This document shows positions 1-8,830 of a stretch of 64,000 nt of DNA, in pieces. The translations under genes were made by a program, and so were the position numbers. Source of the stretch: Flavobacterium shii (GTDB lineage: Bacteria > Bacteroidota > Bacteroidia > Flavobacteriales > Flavobacteriaceae). Within the stretch, counting starts at the first letter, position 1. The number at the start of each line of letters is the position of its first letter. A model generated the notes under the pieces. It had not been told where the DNA came from. It ran no database searches and saw only the letters and a program-made list of their open reading frames with translations. The stretch spans positions 1-64,000 of the forward strand of contig NZ_JAOZEW010000009.1 in the NCBI RefSeq assembly GCF_025847235.1. Direction: 5' to 3'.

Positions 1-2
1 AT

Positions 3-3000
3 AATGGATGTACAGCCGATCAGGTATTGGAATTAATTGTTAGCACAAAACCAACAGCAGTAATTACAACAGAAAGTGTTTGTTTTGGCGATTCCTTTGT
101 TTGGGATGTAGACGGGCAAACCTACATTGCTTCAGGAACTTATGCTAAAAATAATAATGGATGTACAGCCGATCAGGTATTAAAATTAATCGTTGGTACA
201 AAACCAGCAACTGTAACAACAACAGAAAACATCTGTTTTGGCGATCCCTTTGTTTGGGATGTAGACGGACAAACTTACATTGTTTCAGGAACTTATACCA
301 AAAACAATAATGGATGTACAGCCGATCAGGTATTGAATTTAACTGTTGGCACAAAACCAACAGCAGTAACCACAACAGAAAACATCTGTTTTGGCGATTC
401 CTTTGTTTGGGATGTAAATGGACAAACTTATACGGATTCAGGAACTTACACCAAAAACAATAATGGTTGTACGGCCGATCAGATTCTAAATTTGACTGTA
501 TATCCAAGACCTACTACATCAATTGCTTATTCAGCATCTTCATATTCAACAACAGAAGTAGCTATCCTAGTAATCAGAAATGGTCAAGCTGGTGGTATTT
601 ATACTGCGGCACCTACAGGTTTACGTATTGATGAAAATACCGGAGCAATTAATCCGGGTAGTAGTTTAGAAAATACATATACAGTAACCTATACGTTTAC
701 AAATGGAACTTGCAGCAATACAGTTCAAACTAATATTAAAATAGGTTCTCCAAAAATTGCGACTTGGCTACTTATGAAAGACGCTAATAACAATGGAACA
801 GTTGAGCCTGGCGAAATCCTTACTTTTATGTTGAGATTATCCAATATAGACCCTGATCATATAACACTCCACAATGTTAAAGGTTCTATTGACTTACCTG
901 AACATACATCATTAGTGAACCCAGAACAGTCAAATTTTATTACACCGTCCACATTTTCTCTTTCAGCAGAAACTTATACAGATTTTCCCTATCTATGGGA
1001 TTTAAGCTATTTGCGTGAGCCAGCAATAAGAATTATTGTAAAAGCAGATTGTGATTTAACAGGTGTGACACAAATAGAAACTAAAGGAAGAATATATATA
1101 GATGGAGTAGAAATACAAACATCGATTCCCCCTATTCCAGTCTCAAATGATGGTACATGGGTAACAAGTACAGGAAGTAGTAAATACTTAAATCCACCTC
1201 CATTAATAAATTGTACAAATCCTGGAGGTTGTTCAACTGGTCTACCTGTAGCAACTATTAAAGTAGCCATTTTAAATATTAATAATCCTGAGACAGTATG
1301 TTTCCCAAATACAATAGATCTTTCGACAACAGTAAATACTGAAAGCACTCCAGGAACTTTGAGTTATTGGACAGATGCTGTAGCAACCATATCATTAACT
1401 ACTCCTACTGCTGTAGCAACATCTGGTACATATTATATTAAGAGTGTTTCTGCGCAAGGTTGTGTGATAATTAAGCCAGTAATAGTAACTATAAATCCAA
1501 AACCAACTGCAGTAATTACAATAGAAAATATCTGCTTTGGAGCTTCATTTGTTTGGGATGTAGACGGACAAACTTACATTGCTTCCGGAACTTATACCAA
1601 AAATAATAATGGATGTACGGCCGATCAGGTATTAAAATTAATCGTTGGCACAAAACCAACAGAAGTAACAAGAATAGAGAACATCTGCTTTGGCGAATCT
1701 TTTGTTTGGGATGTAGACGGACAAACTTACATTGCTTCCGGAACTTATACCAAAAATAATAGTGGTTGTACAGCCGATCAGGTATTGAACTTAACTGTTG
1801 GAACCAAACCAACAGCAGTAATTACAACAGAAAGTGTTTGTTTTGGAGCTTCATTTGTTTGGGATGTAGACGGACAAACTTATACTGTCTCGGGAACTTA
1901 TACCAAAAATAATAATGGTTGTACAGCCGATCAGGTATTGAACTTAACTATTGGAACCAAACCAACAGCAGTAATTACAACAGAAAGTGTTTGTTTTGGA
2001 GCTTCATTTGTTTGGGATGTAGACGGACAAACTTATACTGTCTCGGGAACTTATACCAAAAACAATAATGGTTGTACAGCCGATCAGGTATTGAACTTAA
2101 CTGTTGGAGCCAAACCAACAAGTGTAACCACAACAGAAAACATCTGCTTTGGAGATTCCTTTGTTTGGGATGTAGACGGGCAAACTTATATTACCTCAGG
2201 AACTTATACCAAAAATAATAATGGATGTACAGCCGATCAGGTATTGAACTTAACTGTTGGAGCCAAACCAACAAGTGTAACCACAACAGAAAACATCTGC
2301 TTTGGCGAATCTTTTGTATGGGATGTAGACGGACAAACTTATACGAATTCTGGAACTTACACCAAAAATAATAACGGATGTACGGCAGATCAGGTATTGA
2401 ACTTAACCGTTGGCACAAAACCAACAGCAGTAACAAGAATAGAAAATATCTGTTTTGGCGATTCTTTTGTTTGGGATGTAAATGGACAAACCTATACGAA
2501 TTCTGGAACTTACACCAAAAACAATAACGGATGTACAGCCGATCAGGTATTGAACTTAACTGTTGGAACCAAACCCACGACCGTAACAACAACAGAAAAC
2601 ATCTGTTTTGGTGATTCCTTTGTTTGGGATGTAAATGGGCAAACCTACGTTGCTTCAGGAACTTATACTAAAAATAATAATGGATGTACAGCCGATCAGG
2701 TATTAAAATTAATCGTTGGCACAAAACCAACAGAAGTAACAAGAATAGAGAACATCTGCTTTGGCGAATCTTTTGTTTGGGATCTAGACGGACAAACTTA
2801 TACTGTCTCGGGGACTTATACTAAAAATAATAATGGATGTACAGCCGATCAGGTATTGAACTTAACTATTGGTACAAAACCAACAGCAGTAACAAGAATA
2901 GAAAATATCTGTTTTGGTGAATCTTTTGTTTGGGATGTAGATGGGCAAACTTATACGGATTCCGGAACTTATACCAAAAAGAATAATGGATGTACAGCCG

Positions 3001-4004
3001 ATCAGCTATTAAACCTGACTGTTAATCAATTACTAACAGCTTCTCTTCTAAGAAATAGCCTAATTCCAGAATTCTGTGCTGGAGAAAAAGATGGATCATT
3101 CAAAATTGAAATTTTGGGAGGAATTATGCCTTATAGTGTAAATCTAGATAACAAAAATGGTACATATACTGAAATTACGGGGAATGAATACACTTTTATA
3201 GATCTTGCGGGTGGCTCACATAACGTTTATATCAAAGATGTATTAGGTTGTGCTACAGAAATTGAAGTATCTATGCCGAACGGAATAACTATTAATCCTG
3301 TTGCGAATGTTAGTTATTCTTGTCTGAATGATACTCCGTCAAACTCAGTTATAATTACAGTAGATCCAAGTATTAGAAATCTTAATGACATCGATTATTC
3401 TCTAGATAACGCAGATTTTCAGTCAAGTAATTTATTTACAAACATTACTTCTGGTACGCATACAATAACAGCTAGACATACTGATGGATGTATACAGCCG
3501 ACCAGAGAATTCTTTATAGAATACATCGAACCATTAACCCTAACATTAGCCGATGGTGAATTAAATGAAATCGTTGCAACTGTTGCTGGTGGCGAAGGAC
3601 AATATAGATATTCATTTAATAATGAATCTTACAGCACTGCTAATAAAATCATTATTTACAAATCTGGAGACTATGTTGTTGCAGTAACAGATCAAAATGG
3701 ATGTACGACAACGGCTTCGAGATATTTTGAATATATAGATGTTTGTATTCCAAATCATTTTACTCCAAACGGAGATGGCATAAATGACGAATGGGGTCCT
3801 GGATGCACGACACAATACAAAAATTTGACTTTTACAATTTTTGATCGATACGGGCGTATAATCGGTAATTATAAATACGGTCAAAAATGGGATGGAAAAT
3901 ACAATGGGAAAGAATTATCTTCTGGGGATTATTGGTATGTATTCAAACTAAACGATAATAAAGATAATAGAGAGTTTGTTGGACATTTCACCCTTTACAG
4001 ATAG
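3..4004 (+). CDS. Giant repeat cell-surface adhesin, T9SS type B sorted (5' end outside window)
   Basis: The open frame is already running at the left edge, so the start lies upstream. The visible protein has three full 51-residue repeats, a roughly 330-residue region with Ig-like character, ten more 51-residue repeats, a SprB-repeat-like segment (about nt 3060-3290, with GG-x-x-PY and DGS features), another short repeat-like domain, and a C-terminal CHU_C/gliding-motility-type domain (about nt 3747-4001, motif FTPNGDGINDEW). That last domain is the known sorting signal for type IX secretion, type B. Every 51-residue unit carries two cysteines (in CFG and NGC), which could form one disulfide per unit. 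The next gene is PorP/SprF-like, the usual partner of such adhesins. Inferred role: surface adhesion or gliding. A TTG at 27 is only an in-repeat codon, not a start. Confidence 0.9.
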   Translation, partial: NGCTADQVLELIVSTKPTAVITTESVCFGDSFVWDVDGQTYIASGTYAKNNNGCTADQVLKLIVGTKPATVTTTENICFGDPFVWDVDGQTYIVSGTYTKNNNGCTADQVLNLTVGTKPTAVTTTENICFGDSFVWDVNGQTYTDSGTYTKNNNGCTADQILNLTVYPRPTTSIAYSASSYSTTEVAILVIRNGQAGGIYTAAPTGLRIDENTGAINPGSSLENTYTVTYTFTNGTCSNTVQTNIKIGSPKIATWLLMKDANNNGTVEPGEILTFMLRLSNIDPDHITLHNVKGSIDLPEHTSLVNPEQSNFITPSTFSLSAETYTDFPYLWDLSYLREPAIRIIVKADCDLTGVTQIETKGRIYIDGVEIQTSIPPIPVSNDGTWVTSTGSSKYLNPPPLINCTNPGGCSTGLPVATIKVAILNINNPETVCFPNTIDLSTTVNTESTPGTLSYWTDAVATISLTTPTAVATSGTYYIKSVSAQGCVIIKPVIVTINPKPTAVITIENICFGASFVWDVDGQTYIASGTYTKNNNGCTADQVLKLIVGTKPTEVTRIENICFGESFVWDVDGQTYIASGTYTKNNSGCTADQVLNLTVGTKPTAVITTESVCFGASFVWDVDGQTYTVSGTYTKNNNGCTADQVLNLTIGTKPTAVITTESVCFGASFVWDVDGQTYTVSGTYTKNNNGCTADQVLNLTVGAKPTSVTTTENICFGDSFVWDVDGQTYITSGTYTKNNNGCTADQVLNLTVGAKPTSVTTTENICFGESFVWDVDGQTYTNSGTYTKNNNGCTADQVLNLTVGTKPTAVTRIENICFGDSFVWDVNGQTYTNSGTYTKNNNGCTADQVLNLTVGTKPTTVTTTENICFGDSFVWDVNGQTYVASGTYTKNNNGCTADQVLKLIVGTKPTEVTRIENICFGESFVWDLDGQTYTVSGTYTKNNNGCTADQVLNLTIGTKPTAVTRIENICFGESFVWDVDGQTYTDSGTYTKKNNGCTADQLLNLTVNQLLTASLLRNSLIPEFCAGEKDGSFKIEILGGIMPYSVNLDNKNGTYTEITGNEYTFIDLAGGSHNVYIKDVLGCATEIEVSMPNGITINPVANVSYSCLNDTPSNSVIITVDPSIRNLNDIDYSLDNADFQSSNLFTNITSGTHTITARHTDGCIQPTREFFIEYIEPLTLTLADGELNEIVATVAGGEGQYRYSFNNESYSTANKIIIYKSGDYVVAVTDQNGCTTTASRYFEYIDVCIPNHFTPNGDGINDEWGPGCTTQYKNLTFTIFDRYGRIIGNYKYGQKWDGKYNGKELSSGDYWYVFKLNDNKDNREFVGHFTLYR
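51..509 (+). repeat. Tandem coding repeats, block 1: three full 153-bp units
   Basis: Units begin at 51, 204 and 357, each 153 bp (51 codons), and the tail of a further unit fills bases 1-50. More units probably exist upstream. Each unit encodes a CFG...FVWDV...GQTY...SGTY...NNGCTADQ pattern. Confidence 0.95.
1503..3032 (+). repeat. Tandem coding repeats, block 2: ten 153-bp units
   Basis: Ten head-to-tail units with exact 153-bp period start at 1503 and run to 3032. The units starting at 1806 and 1959 differ at only about three bases by eye. Variant segments (TTTENI, TRIENI or TTESV; GAS, GES or GDS; TVSG, IASG, TNSG or TDSG) recur in mixed combinations, which suggests shuffling among units. 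Confidence 0.95.
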
Positions 4005-4045
4005 CGAATAACAAAATAATGTTGTTATCTAAAATTTACAATACA

Positions 4046-5023
4046 ATGAAAAAACTTATCATATCATTTCTGCTTATGGCTATTACTTCGGGTTATAGTC
4101 AAGAGCTAAATTTACCGGTTTTCACACAATATCTAGCCGACAATCCATTTGTTGTTTCTTCAACATTTGCTGGAATTGGAGACAATCTTCGTATTCGTGC
4201 CAATGGTTTAACACAATGGGTAGGTATAAAAGATGCACCTGATAACCAATCGCTTTATGCCGATTTTAGAATTTTGGATCGTTCTGGAGTAGGGATTTCG
4301 CTTTATAACGATAGTAATGGATATACAAAACAAACAGGAGTCAAAGTTTCCTTTGCGCATCATTTGATTTTAGATTATTATTCCAAACAATACTTGTCTT
4401 TAGGTATTTCGTACAATATTAACAGTTTTAAGATTGATATCGATAAATTTAGTTCGGGAACAGGTGTCCCCGAGGCTTTAGATCCGGGGATTACTAATGG
4501 TAGAAATATGTCCAACAACAATTTTGATGTAGGTATATTATACCGCAATAGAGGTTTCTATTTGAGTATTAATGTTGGTAATATCTTGGATAAGAAGATT
4601 GATAAGTTTGATGGCCTTGAGCCTAATCTACTTAGAAACTATCAGGTTTATACAGGATATGTTTTTAGAGGAGATACTAAAAACAGAGTTGAATTTGAGC
4701 CATCTATTTATTATCAACAGTTTACAAGTGATAAACGTTCTAGTACCGATTTAAATTTTAAGTATAGAAAATTCAATCGTTATGATGATTATTTCTGGAT
4801 AGGAGTTTCGTATCGTTTCCTTAATGATCAGATGTTTCAGCCTTTGATGGTTGGTCCAATGGCGGGGTTCAAAAAGTCTAATTTTTACTTTGGATATTCC
4901 TATCAGGCATCACTTAATCAGATTGGAGCTTATAATTCAGGAACACATGTTGTGACTATTGGGCTTGATTTTCTTAGAGGAATAAGTAATTGCCCTTGTA
5001 CGCAAAGTGCAGTTCGGAACTAA
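4046..5023 (+). CDS. PorP/SprF-family type IX secretion membrane protein
   Basis: About 325 residues, starting with a signal peptide (MKKLIISFLLMAITSGYSQ). The start at 4046 is preferred over the ATG at 4019 because it puts the signal peptide at the N-terminus. The N-terminal mature segment (LPVFTQYLADNPFVVSSTFAG) and the many alternating beta-strand segments match the PorP/SprF family, outer-membrane barrels that accompany type IX secreted surface proteins. SprF of Flavobacterium johnsoniae is needed for secretion of SprB. The gene lies 41 bp downstream of the adhesin on the same strand, so it probably serves that adhesin. The C-terminus ends in a small Cys-containing tail (NCPCTQ). Confidence 0.9.
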   Translation: MKKLIISFLLMAITSGYSQELNLPVFTQYLADNPFVVSSTFAGIGDNLRIRANGLTQWVGIKDAPDNQSLYADFRILDRSGVGISLYNDSNGYTKQTGVKVSFAHHLILDYYSKQYLSLGISYNINSFKIDIDKFSSGTGVPEALDPGITNGRNMSNNNFDVGILYRNRGFYLSINVGNILDKKIDKFDGLEPNLLRNYQVYTGYVFRGDTKNRVEFEPSIYYQQFTSDKRSSTDLNFKYRKFNRYDDYFWIGVSYRFLNDQMFQPLMVGPMAGFKKSNFYFGYSYQASLNQIGAYNSGTHVVTIGLDFLRGISNCPCTQSAVRN

Positions 5024-5073
5024 AGAATATTATAAATTAAACACAGTCGTATGTTATAGTTCGTCAATAAAAG

Positions 5074-5106
5074 AGAAGTCCATTCTAAATTACAGAATGG
5101 ACTTCT
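5074..5106. terminator. Bidirectional hairpin terminator
   Basis: A perfect 13-bp stem (AGAAGTCCATTCT / AGAATGGACTTCT) with a 7-nt loop lies between the convergent porP/sprF-like gene and the ferredoxin gene. T-rich flanks are modest. Confidence 0.75.
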
Positions 5107-5127
5107 TTATGTTTAACCAAATTTGTT

Positions 5128-5358
5128 CTAGGTTTCTTTAACTGTAATAATTTTGACTGGACAAGCTTTAGCTGCCAATTCACAGCTTTCTACAATGGTA
5201 TGATTGGGAGATTTTAAAGTATAGAACCCTTTTGCATTTTGCGAATGTATCAATACTGATTTTCCGTCTTTTTTTGACATTTGAAAATGTACCGGATCCA
5301 TTTCTACACAGTAATTACAGCCAATGCATTTGTCTCTTTGTAAAGTAATGATAACCAT
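5128..5358 (-). CDS. Single-cluster [4Fe-4S] ferredoxin, coupled to trhP
   Basis: 76 residues. The cluster motif is CIGCNYC (C-x2-C-x2-C) near residue 12, with a distal CP in KACPVKI. A further Cys in SCELA could form the disulfide seen in monocluster ferredoxins. Its ATG overlaps the stop codon of trhP by one base (TAATG), so translation is probably coupled and the gene is third in the trhO-trhP-ferredoxin operon. Inference: it may be the electron donor or cluster-reducing partner of TrhP. It could also be a general ferredoxin that happens to lie here. Confidence 0.88.
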   Translation of the reverse strand: MVIITLQRDKCIGCNYCVEMDPVHFQMSKKDGKSVLIHSQNAKGFYTLKSPNHTIVESCELAAKACPVKIITVKET

Positions 5359-6599
5359 TATGCCTCAACAATTTTATATAATTTATCAGACATTCTAATT
5401 CTGAAAGGTAATTTGAATGTGCAATCATCACCTTTTGTTGCTTTTTCAGATACAATATCATTCACGAACATTTCGTCGATTATCATTTCCTGAGCTCCTG
5501 TACTAGGACCAGTTACAAGGATTTTGTCTCCGACTTTAATATCGTAAGCTTCAATTTTGAATTGTGCAACGTTTGCTTTCGGGAAATAATGAGTGCCTTT
5601 ACCCACATATACTTTCTTTTGTGTTGCTGCCGATCCCGGAATAGCACTCCATTCTCCTAATTCTTGTCCTAAATAGTATCCAGACCAAAAGCCGCGATTG
5701 TAAACGGTGTTTAAAGCTTCCATCCAAATAGAAATCTTTTCTTTAGAGAATGTTTTGTCATAATAGGAATCAATAGCTTCGCGATAGGTTTTAATAACCG
5801 TTGCAACGTATTCGGGAGCACGACCACGGCCTTCTATCTTTAAAACCTGAATTCCGGAATCTATTACCTGATCTAAGAAATCAAGTGTACATAAATCTTT
5901 AGGCGACATGAGGTATTCGTTATCGACTTCGATTTCGAATCCGGTTTCCTGATCTATAACAGTATATTTTTTGCGGCAGTTTTGTTTGCAGGCACCACGA
6001 TTTGCTGATGAATTATGCGAATGCAAACTCAAATAACATTTACCTGAAACCGCCATACATAAAGCACCGTGACCGAAAATTTCAATTTCTACTAAATTTC
6101 CGTTTGGACCTTTTATTTGTTCTTTCTCAATTTGATCTGTGATGCTTTTTACTTGGCGTAAGCTCAATTCACGACTTAAAACCATTGTATCAGCAAATAA
6201 ACTATAGAATTTTATGGTTTCGATATTGGTTACATTGAGTTGAGTCGAAATGTGAACTTCCATACCAATGGTTCTTGCCATTGCAATTACAGCTTGATCG
6301 GATGCGATTACGGCTGTAATATTAGCTTCTTTGGCTTTGTTTAACAATGTCTTTACGACAGATAAATCATGATCGTAGATAATCGTGTTCAAAGTTAGGT
6401 AGCTTCGTACATTTTTAGCTTCACAACGATTGGTAATTTCCTGCAGATCGTCCATAGTGAAATTCACCGTCGAACGTGCACGCATATTAAGTTGCTCTAC
6501 ACCAAAATAGATAGAATCGGCGCCATTATCAAGCGCAGCCTGAAGTGACTCAAAGCTCCCAGCGGGAGCCATAAGTTCAATTTTATTATTTGTTGTCAT
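5358..6599 (-). CDS. trhP: Peptidase U32-family tRNA uridine hydroxylation protein TrhP (YegQ-type)
   Basis: 413 residues. The N-terminus (IELMAPAGSFESLQAALDNG), the Cys pattern in GALCMAVSGKCYLS followed by ANRGACKQNCRKKY, and the C-terminal beta-rich domain (about nt 5361-5618) are those of the U32 family. In E. coli, TrhP (YegQ) is an iron-sulfur protein that uses prephenate for 5-hydroxyuridine formation at tRNA position 34; despite the family name it is not known as a protease. It follows the other, O2-dependent enzyme trhO by 6 bp, which strongly supports this role over the collagenase-like U32 members. The next gene is a ferredoxin. Confidence 0.85.
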   Translation of the reverse strand: MTTNNKIELMAPAGSFESLQAALDNGADSIYFGVEQLNMRARSTVNFTMDDLQEITNRCEAKNVRSYLTLNTIIYDHDLSVVKTLLNKAKEANITAVIASDQAVIAMARTIGMEVHISTQLNVTNIETIKFYSLFADTMVLSRELSLRQVKSITDQIEKEQIKGPNGNLVEIEIFGHGALCMAVSGKCYLSLHSHNSSANRGACKQNCRKKYTVIDQETGFEIEVDNEYLMSPKDLCTLDFLDQVIDSGIQVLKIEGRGRAPEYVATVIKTYREAIDSYYDKTFSKEKISIWMEALNTVYNRGFWSGYYLGQELGEWSAIPGSAATQKKVYVGKGTHYFPKANVAQFKIEAYDIKVGDKILVTGPSTGAQEMIIDEMFVNDIVSEKATKGDDCTFKLPFRIRMSDKLYKIVEA

Positions 6600-6605
6600 G
6601 ATAAA

Positions 6606-7973
6606 CTATTCTAAAATTTTATAGATTTTATCTGACAGTCTGATTCTAAATGGTAATTTGAAAGTACAAGTATCGCCCAAAACGGCTTTTTCTGACTCGA
6701 TATCGTTAACAAACATCTTTTCGATTACTAATTTTTGTTCTCCAGTTGTTGAACCTTTGATTAAAACGGTATCGCCAATTTTAATTTCGTTTTCTTCAAT
6801 TAAAAATTGACCAATTGATGGCTTTGGAAAAAAGTGGGTTCCTTTTCCAATGTATTGTTTTTTAACTTTAGGCTCTTTCTTAGCTAGATTTTTTGATTTT
6901 ACTAAATCACTAAGATTAGGAATAGCAGCCAATGGATCTTGATTGTTTTTGAAAGTAAGAACATCTGATTTTCCTTTTTTAAAGATTTTATTTCCGTTTG
7001 TAATTCCACGACGAATGGCTTTTTGTTCTTCTTCTGGTAAATGAATTATAGAAACACATTCCGCAGAACAACAACCTTCCATTGCAGTCGCACATTCTTC
7101 ACATTGAATAAAAAGCAAATGACATCCTTCGTTGACACAATTGGTGTGTACATCACAAGGTTTTCCACATTGATGGCATTGCGAAACGATATCATCTGTG
7201 ATTCTTTCGCCTAAGCGGTGGTCGAATACGAAGTTTTTACCAATGAATTTACTTTCTAAACCTTCGGCTTTTACCTGGCGAGTGTATTCTATAATTCCGC
7301 CTTCAAGTTGGTAAACATTTTCGAAACCTTTATGTTTAAAGTATGCGCTGGCTTTTTCACAACGAATTCCGCCTGTGCAATACATTAATAATTTTTTGTC
7401 TTGTTTATGTTCGGCAAGTTGCTCTTCGATGATTGGCAAACTTTCTCTAAAAGTATCCACATCTGGTTTTATTGCATTTGTAAAATGACCAATTTCACTT
7501 TCATAATGATTTCTCATGTCGACCACAATTGTATTTGGATCTTCCAGTAAATCATTGAATTCCTTAGCTTTTAAGTGAATTCCAATATTTGTAGCGTCAA
7601 AAGTCTCATCGATTAATCCGTCGGCAACAATTTTATCACGAACTTTTACTGTTAGTTTCAAGAAAGAATGATCATCATGCTCTACAGCAATATTCAATCG
7701 GATTCCTTTCATGAAATCATATTTTTCGATAGTGTCTTTAAAAGCGTAGAAATTATCGGCAGGAAGTGAAAGTTGGGCATTGATACCTTCTTGAGCCACA
7801 TATATTCGTCCTAAAACCTCAAGTTGGTTCCAAGCAAGGAATAAATCGTTACGAAATTGAGTTGGGTCTGTGATTTGCGCATAAGCATAGAAAGACAGCG
7901 TAAGACGTTGTTTTCCGGCATCATCAATCATGATGGCTCTTTCTTCTGCGCTCAAAGTGTTATACAGTTGCAT
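6606..7973 (-). CDS. trhO: O2-dependent tRNA uridine(34) hydroxylase TrhO, with extra U32-type C-terminal domain
   Basis: 455 residues from the ATG at 7973. An upstream in-frame ATG at 8015 lies inside the promoter -7 box and is rejected. An N-terminal acylphosphatase-like region (YVAQEGINAQLS) is followed by a rhodanese domain with active-site loop CTGGIRC and then a Cys-rich module (CHQCGKPCDVHTNC onward), all typical of TrhO/YceA. E. coli YceA is about 350 residues. Here the protein is longer because the last 85 residues (nt 6609-6863) match the C-terminal domain of the neighbouring TrhP, with 54 of 85 positions identical by hand count. Inference: a shared tRNA- or partner-binding module. 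Confidence 0.88.
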   Translation of the reverse strand: MQLYNTLSAEERAIMIDDAGKQRLTLSFYAYAQITDPTQFRNDLFLAWNQLEVLGRIYVAQEGINAQLSLPADNFYAFKDTIEKYDFMKGIRLNIAVEHDDHSFLKLTVKVRDKIVADGLIDETFDATNIGIHLKAKEFNDLLEDPNTIVVDMRNHYESEIGHFTNAIKPDVDTFRESLPIIEEQLAEHKQDKKLLMYCTGGIRCEKASAYFKHKGFENVYQLEGGIIEYTRQVKAEGLESKFIGKNFVFDHRLGERITDDIVSQCHQCGKPCDVHTNCVNEGCHLLFIQCEECATAMEGCCSAECVSIIHLPEEEQKAIRRGITNGNKIFKKGKSDVLTFKNNQDPLAAIPNLSDLVKSKNLAKKEPKVKKQYIGKGTHFFPKPSIGQFLIEENEIKIGDTVLIKGSTTGEQKLVIEKMFVNDIESEKAVLGDTCTFKLPFRIRLSDKIYKILE

Positions 7974-8012
7974 GCTATAAACAGTTTTAAGTTGAGAAAT
8001 TATTTTGAGGTG

Positions 8013-8044
8013 CAAAGGTAGGGAAAAAGGTTCTAAGTTGCAAA
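8013..8044 (-). promoter_or_regulatory. Bacteroidota-type promoter of the trhO operon
   Basis: On the minus strand, TTTG (8041-8044) is separated by 20 nt from TACCTTTG (8013-8020), matching the Bacteroidota consensus TTTG / TAnnTTTG. Transcription would start near 8005, about 32 nt before the trhO ATG. Confidence 0.65.
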
Positions 8045-8162
8045 GGTTCTGAGGTTCTAAGAATGGAAGTTCATAAGGATCAAAGGTTTTCTGTAGAGAC
8101 GCACCGCATCTGTATCTTCGTGATGCAATTGTAAAAGATTTGTAAAAGAAAATTAAAATAAA

Positions 8163-8189
8163 AAAGGCTGCCTTTATAGGACAGCCTTT
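8163..8189 (-). terminator. Terminator of the bacilliredoxin gene
   Basis: Inverted repeat AAAGGCTG / CAGCCTTT with an 11-nt loop. On the minus strand it is followed by a run of T, placing it just downstream of the bacilliredoxin gene. Confidence 0.75.
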
Positions 8190-8235
8190 GTAATCTTTGA
8201 ACCTTTGTGTCTTAGCACTTCAGAACCTTATTTCC

Positions 8236-8646
8236 TTAACAGAACTCGTTAAACGCGTCTTGTAAATTTTCAGCAATTAATTCTGCTGGGCGACCTTCGA
8301 TATGGTGACGCTCTAACATGTGAACTAATTCTCCGTTTTTGAACAACGCCATACTTGGCGAAGATGGAGGGAAAGGAAACATATGTTGTCTTGCAGCATC
8401 TACAGCTTCTTTGTCAACACCTGCAAAAACAGTGATTAAGTGGTCTGGTTTTTTAGCACCATCTAAACTCATTTTTGCTCCTGGACGTGCATTTCTTGCT
8501 GCGCAACCACATACAGAGTTTACAACTACTAATGTTGTTCCTTCTGATTTTATTGCGTTATCAACTTCTGCGGCACTATGTAAATCTTGAAAACCTGCAA
8601 CTGTTAATTCAGCTTGCATTGGTTTTACCATTTCTTCTGGATACAT
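8236..8646 (-). CDS. BrxA/BrxB-family bacilliredoxin (YphP/YqiW type)
   Basis: 136 residues, the full family length. It starts MYPEEMVKPMQAELT and has the CGC active-site motif in VNSVCGCAARNARPG, followed by the conserved HMFPFPPSSPSMALF segment. Family members are thioredoxin-fold disulfide isomerases; in Firmicutes they remove bacillithiol from proteins. The thiol used in this organism is not shown by the sequence. A TAACTTTG -7-like element (8680-8687, minus strand) lies upstream; its neighbourhood is duplicated at about 9325 as part of the tandem duplication carrying the adjacent ArsR genes. Confidence 0.93.
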   Translation of the reverse strand: MYPEEMVKPMQAELTVAGFQDLHSAAEVDNAIKSEGTTLVVVNSVCGCAARNARPGAKMSLDGAKKPDHLITVFAGVDKEAVDAARQHMFPFPPSSPSMALFKNGELVHMLERHHIEGRPAELIAENLQDAFNEFC

Positions 8647-8830
8647 ATTTTTATTTTTTTAATTTAACTTTTCGAGTTGCAAAGTTACAAAGTTTAAAAA
8701 CAAGAACTTTAATTCCACTATAAAGTTTTGTTATAGTTTGTTATAAGATTTTAAATCAAACAGTATAGTATACAGCCTTGAAAGTATCCCTCTAGTTTGT
8801 GGCTTTTCGGCAGATAAGAATTCGAAATAT

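Noticed and set aside
145..2592. Minus-strand open frames inside the adhesin repeats (145-507, 1516-1812, 2191-2592)
   Set aside because: They are the antisense reading of the 153-bp repeat, which lacks stops in that frame, and their proteins simply repeat with the same period.
5358..6599. Collagenase-like U32 peptidase
   Set aside because: Operon context with trhO and a ferredoxin, and the Cys pattern, favour the tRNA hydroxylation member of the family.
8339..8723. Plus-strand open frames opposite the bacilliredoxin gene
   Set aside because: Antisense shadows of a clearly conserved gene; no motif of their own.
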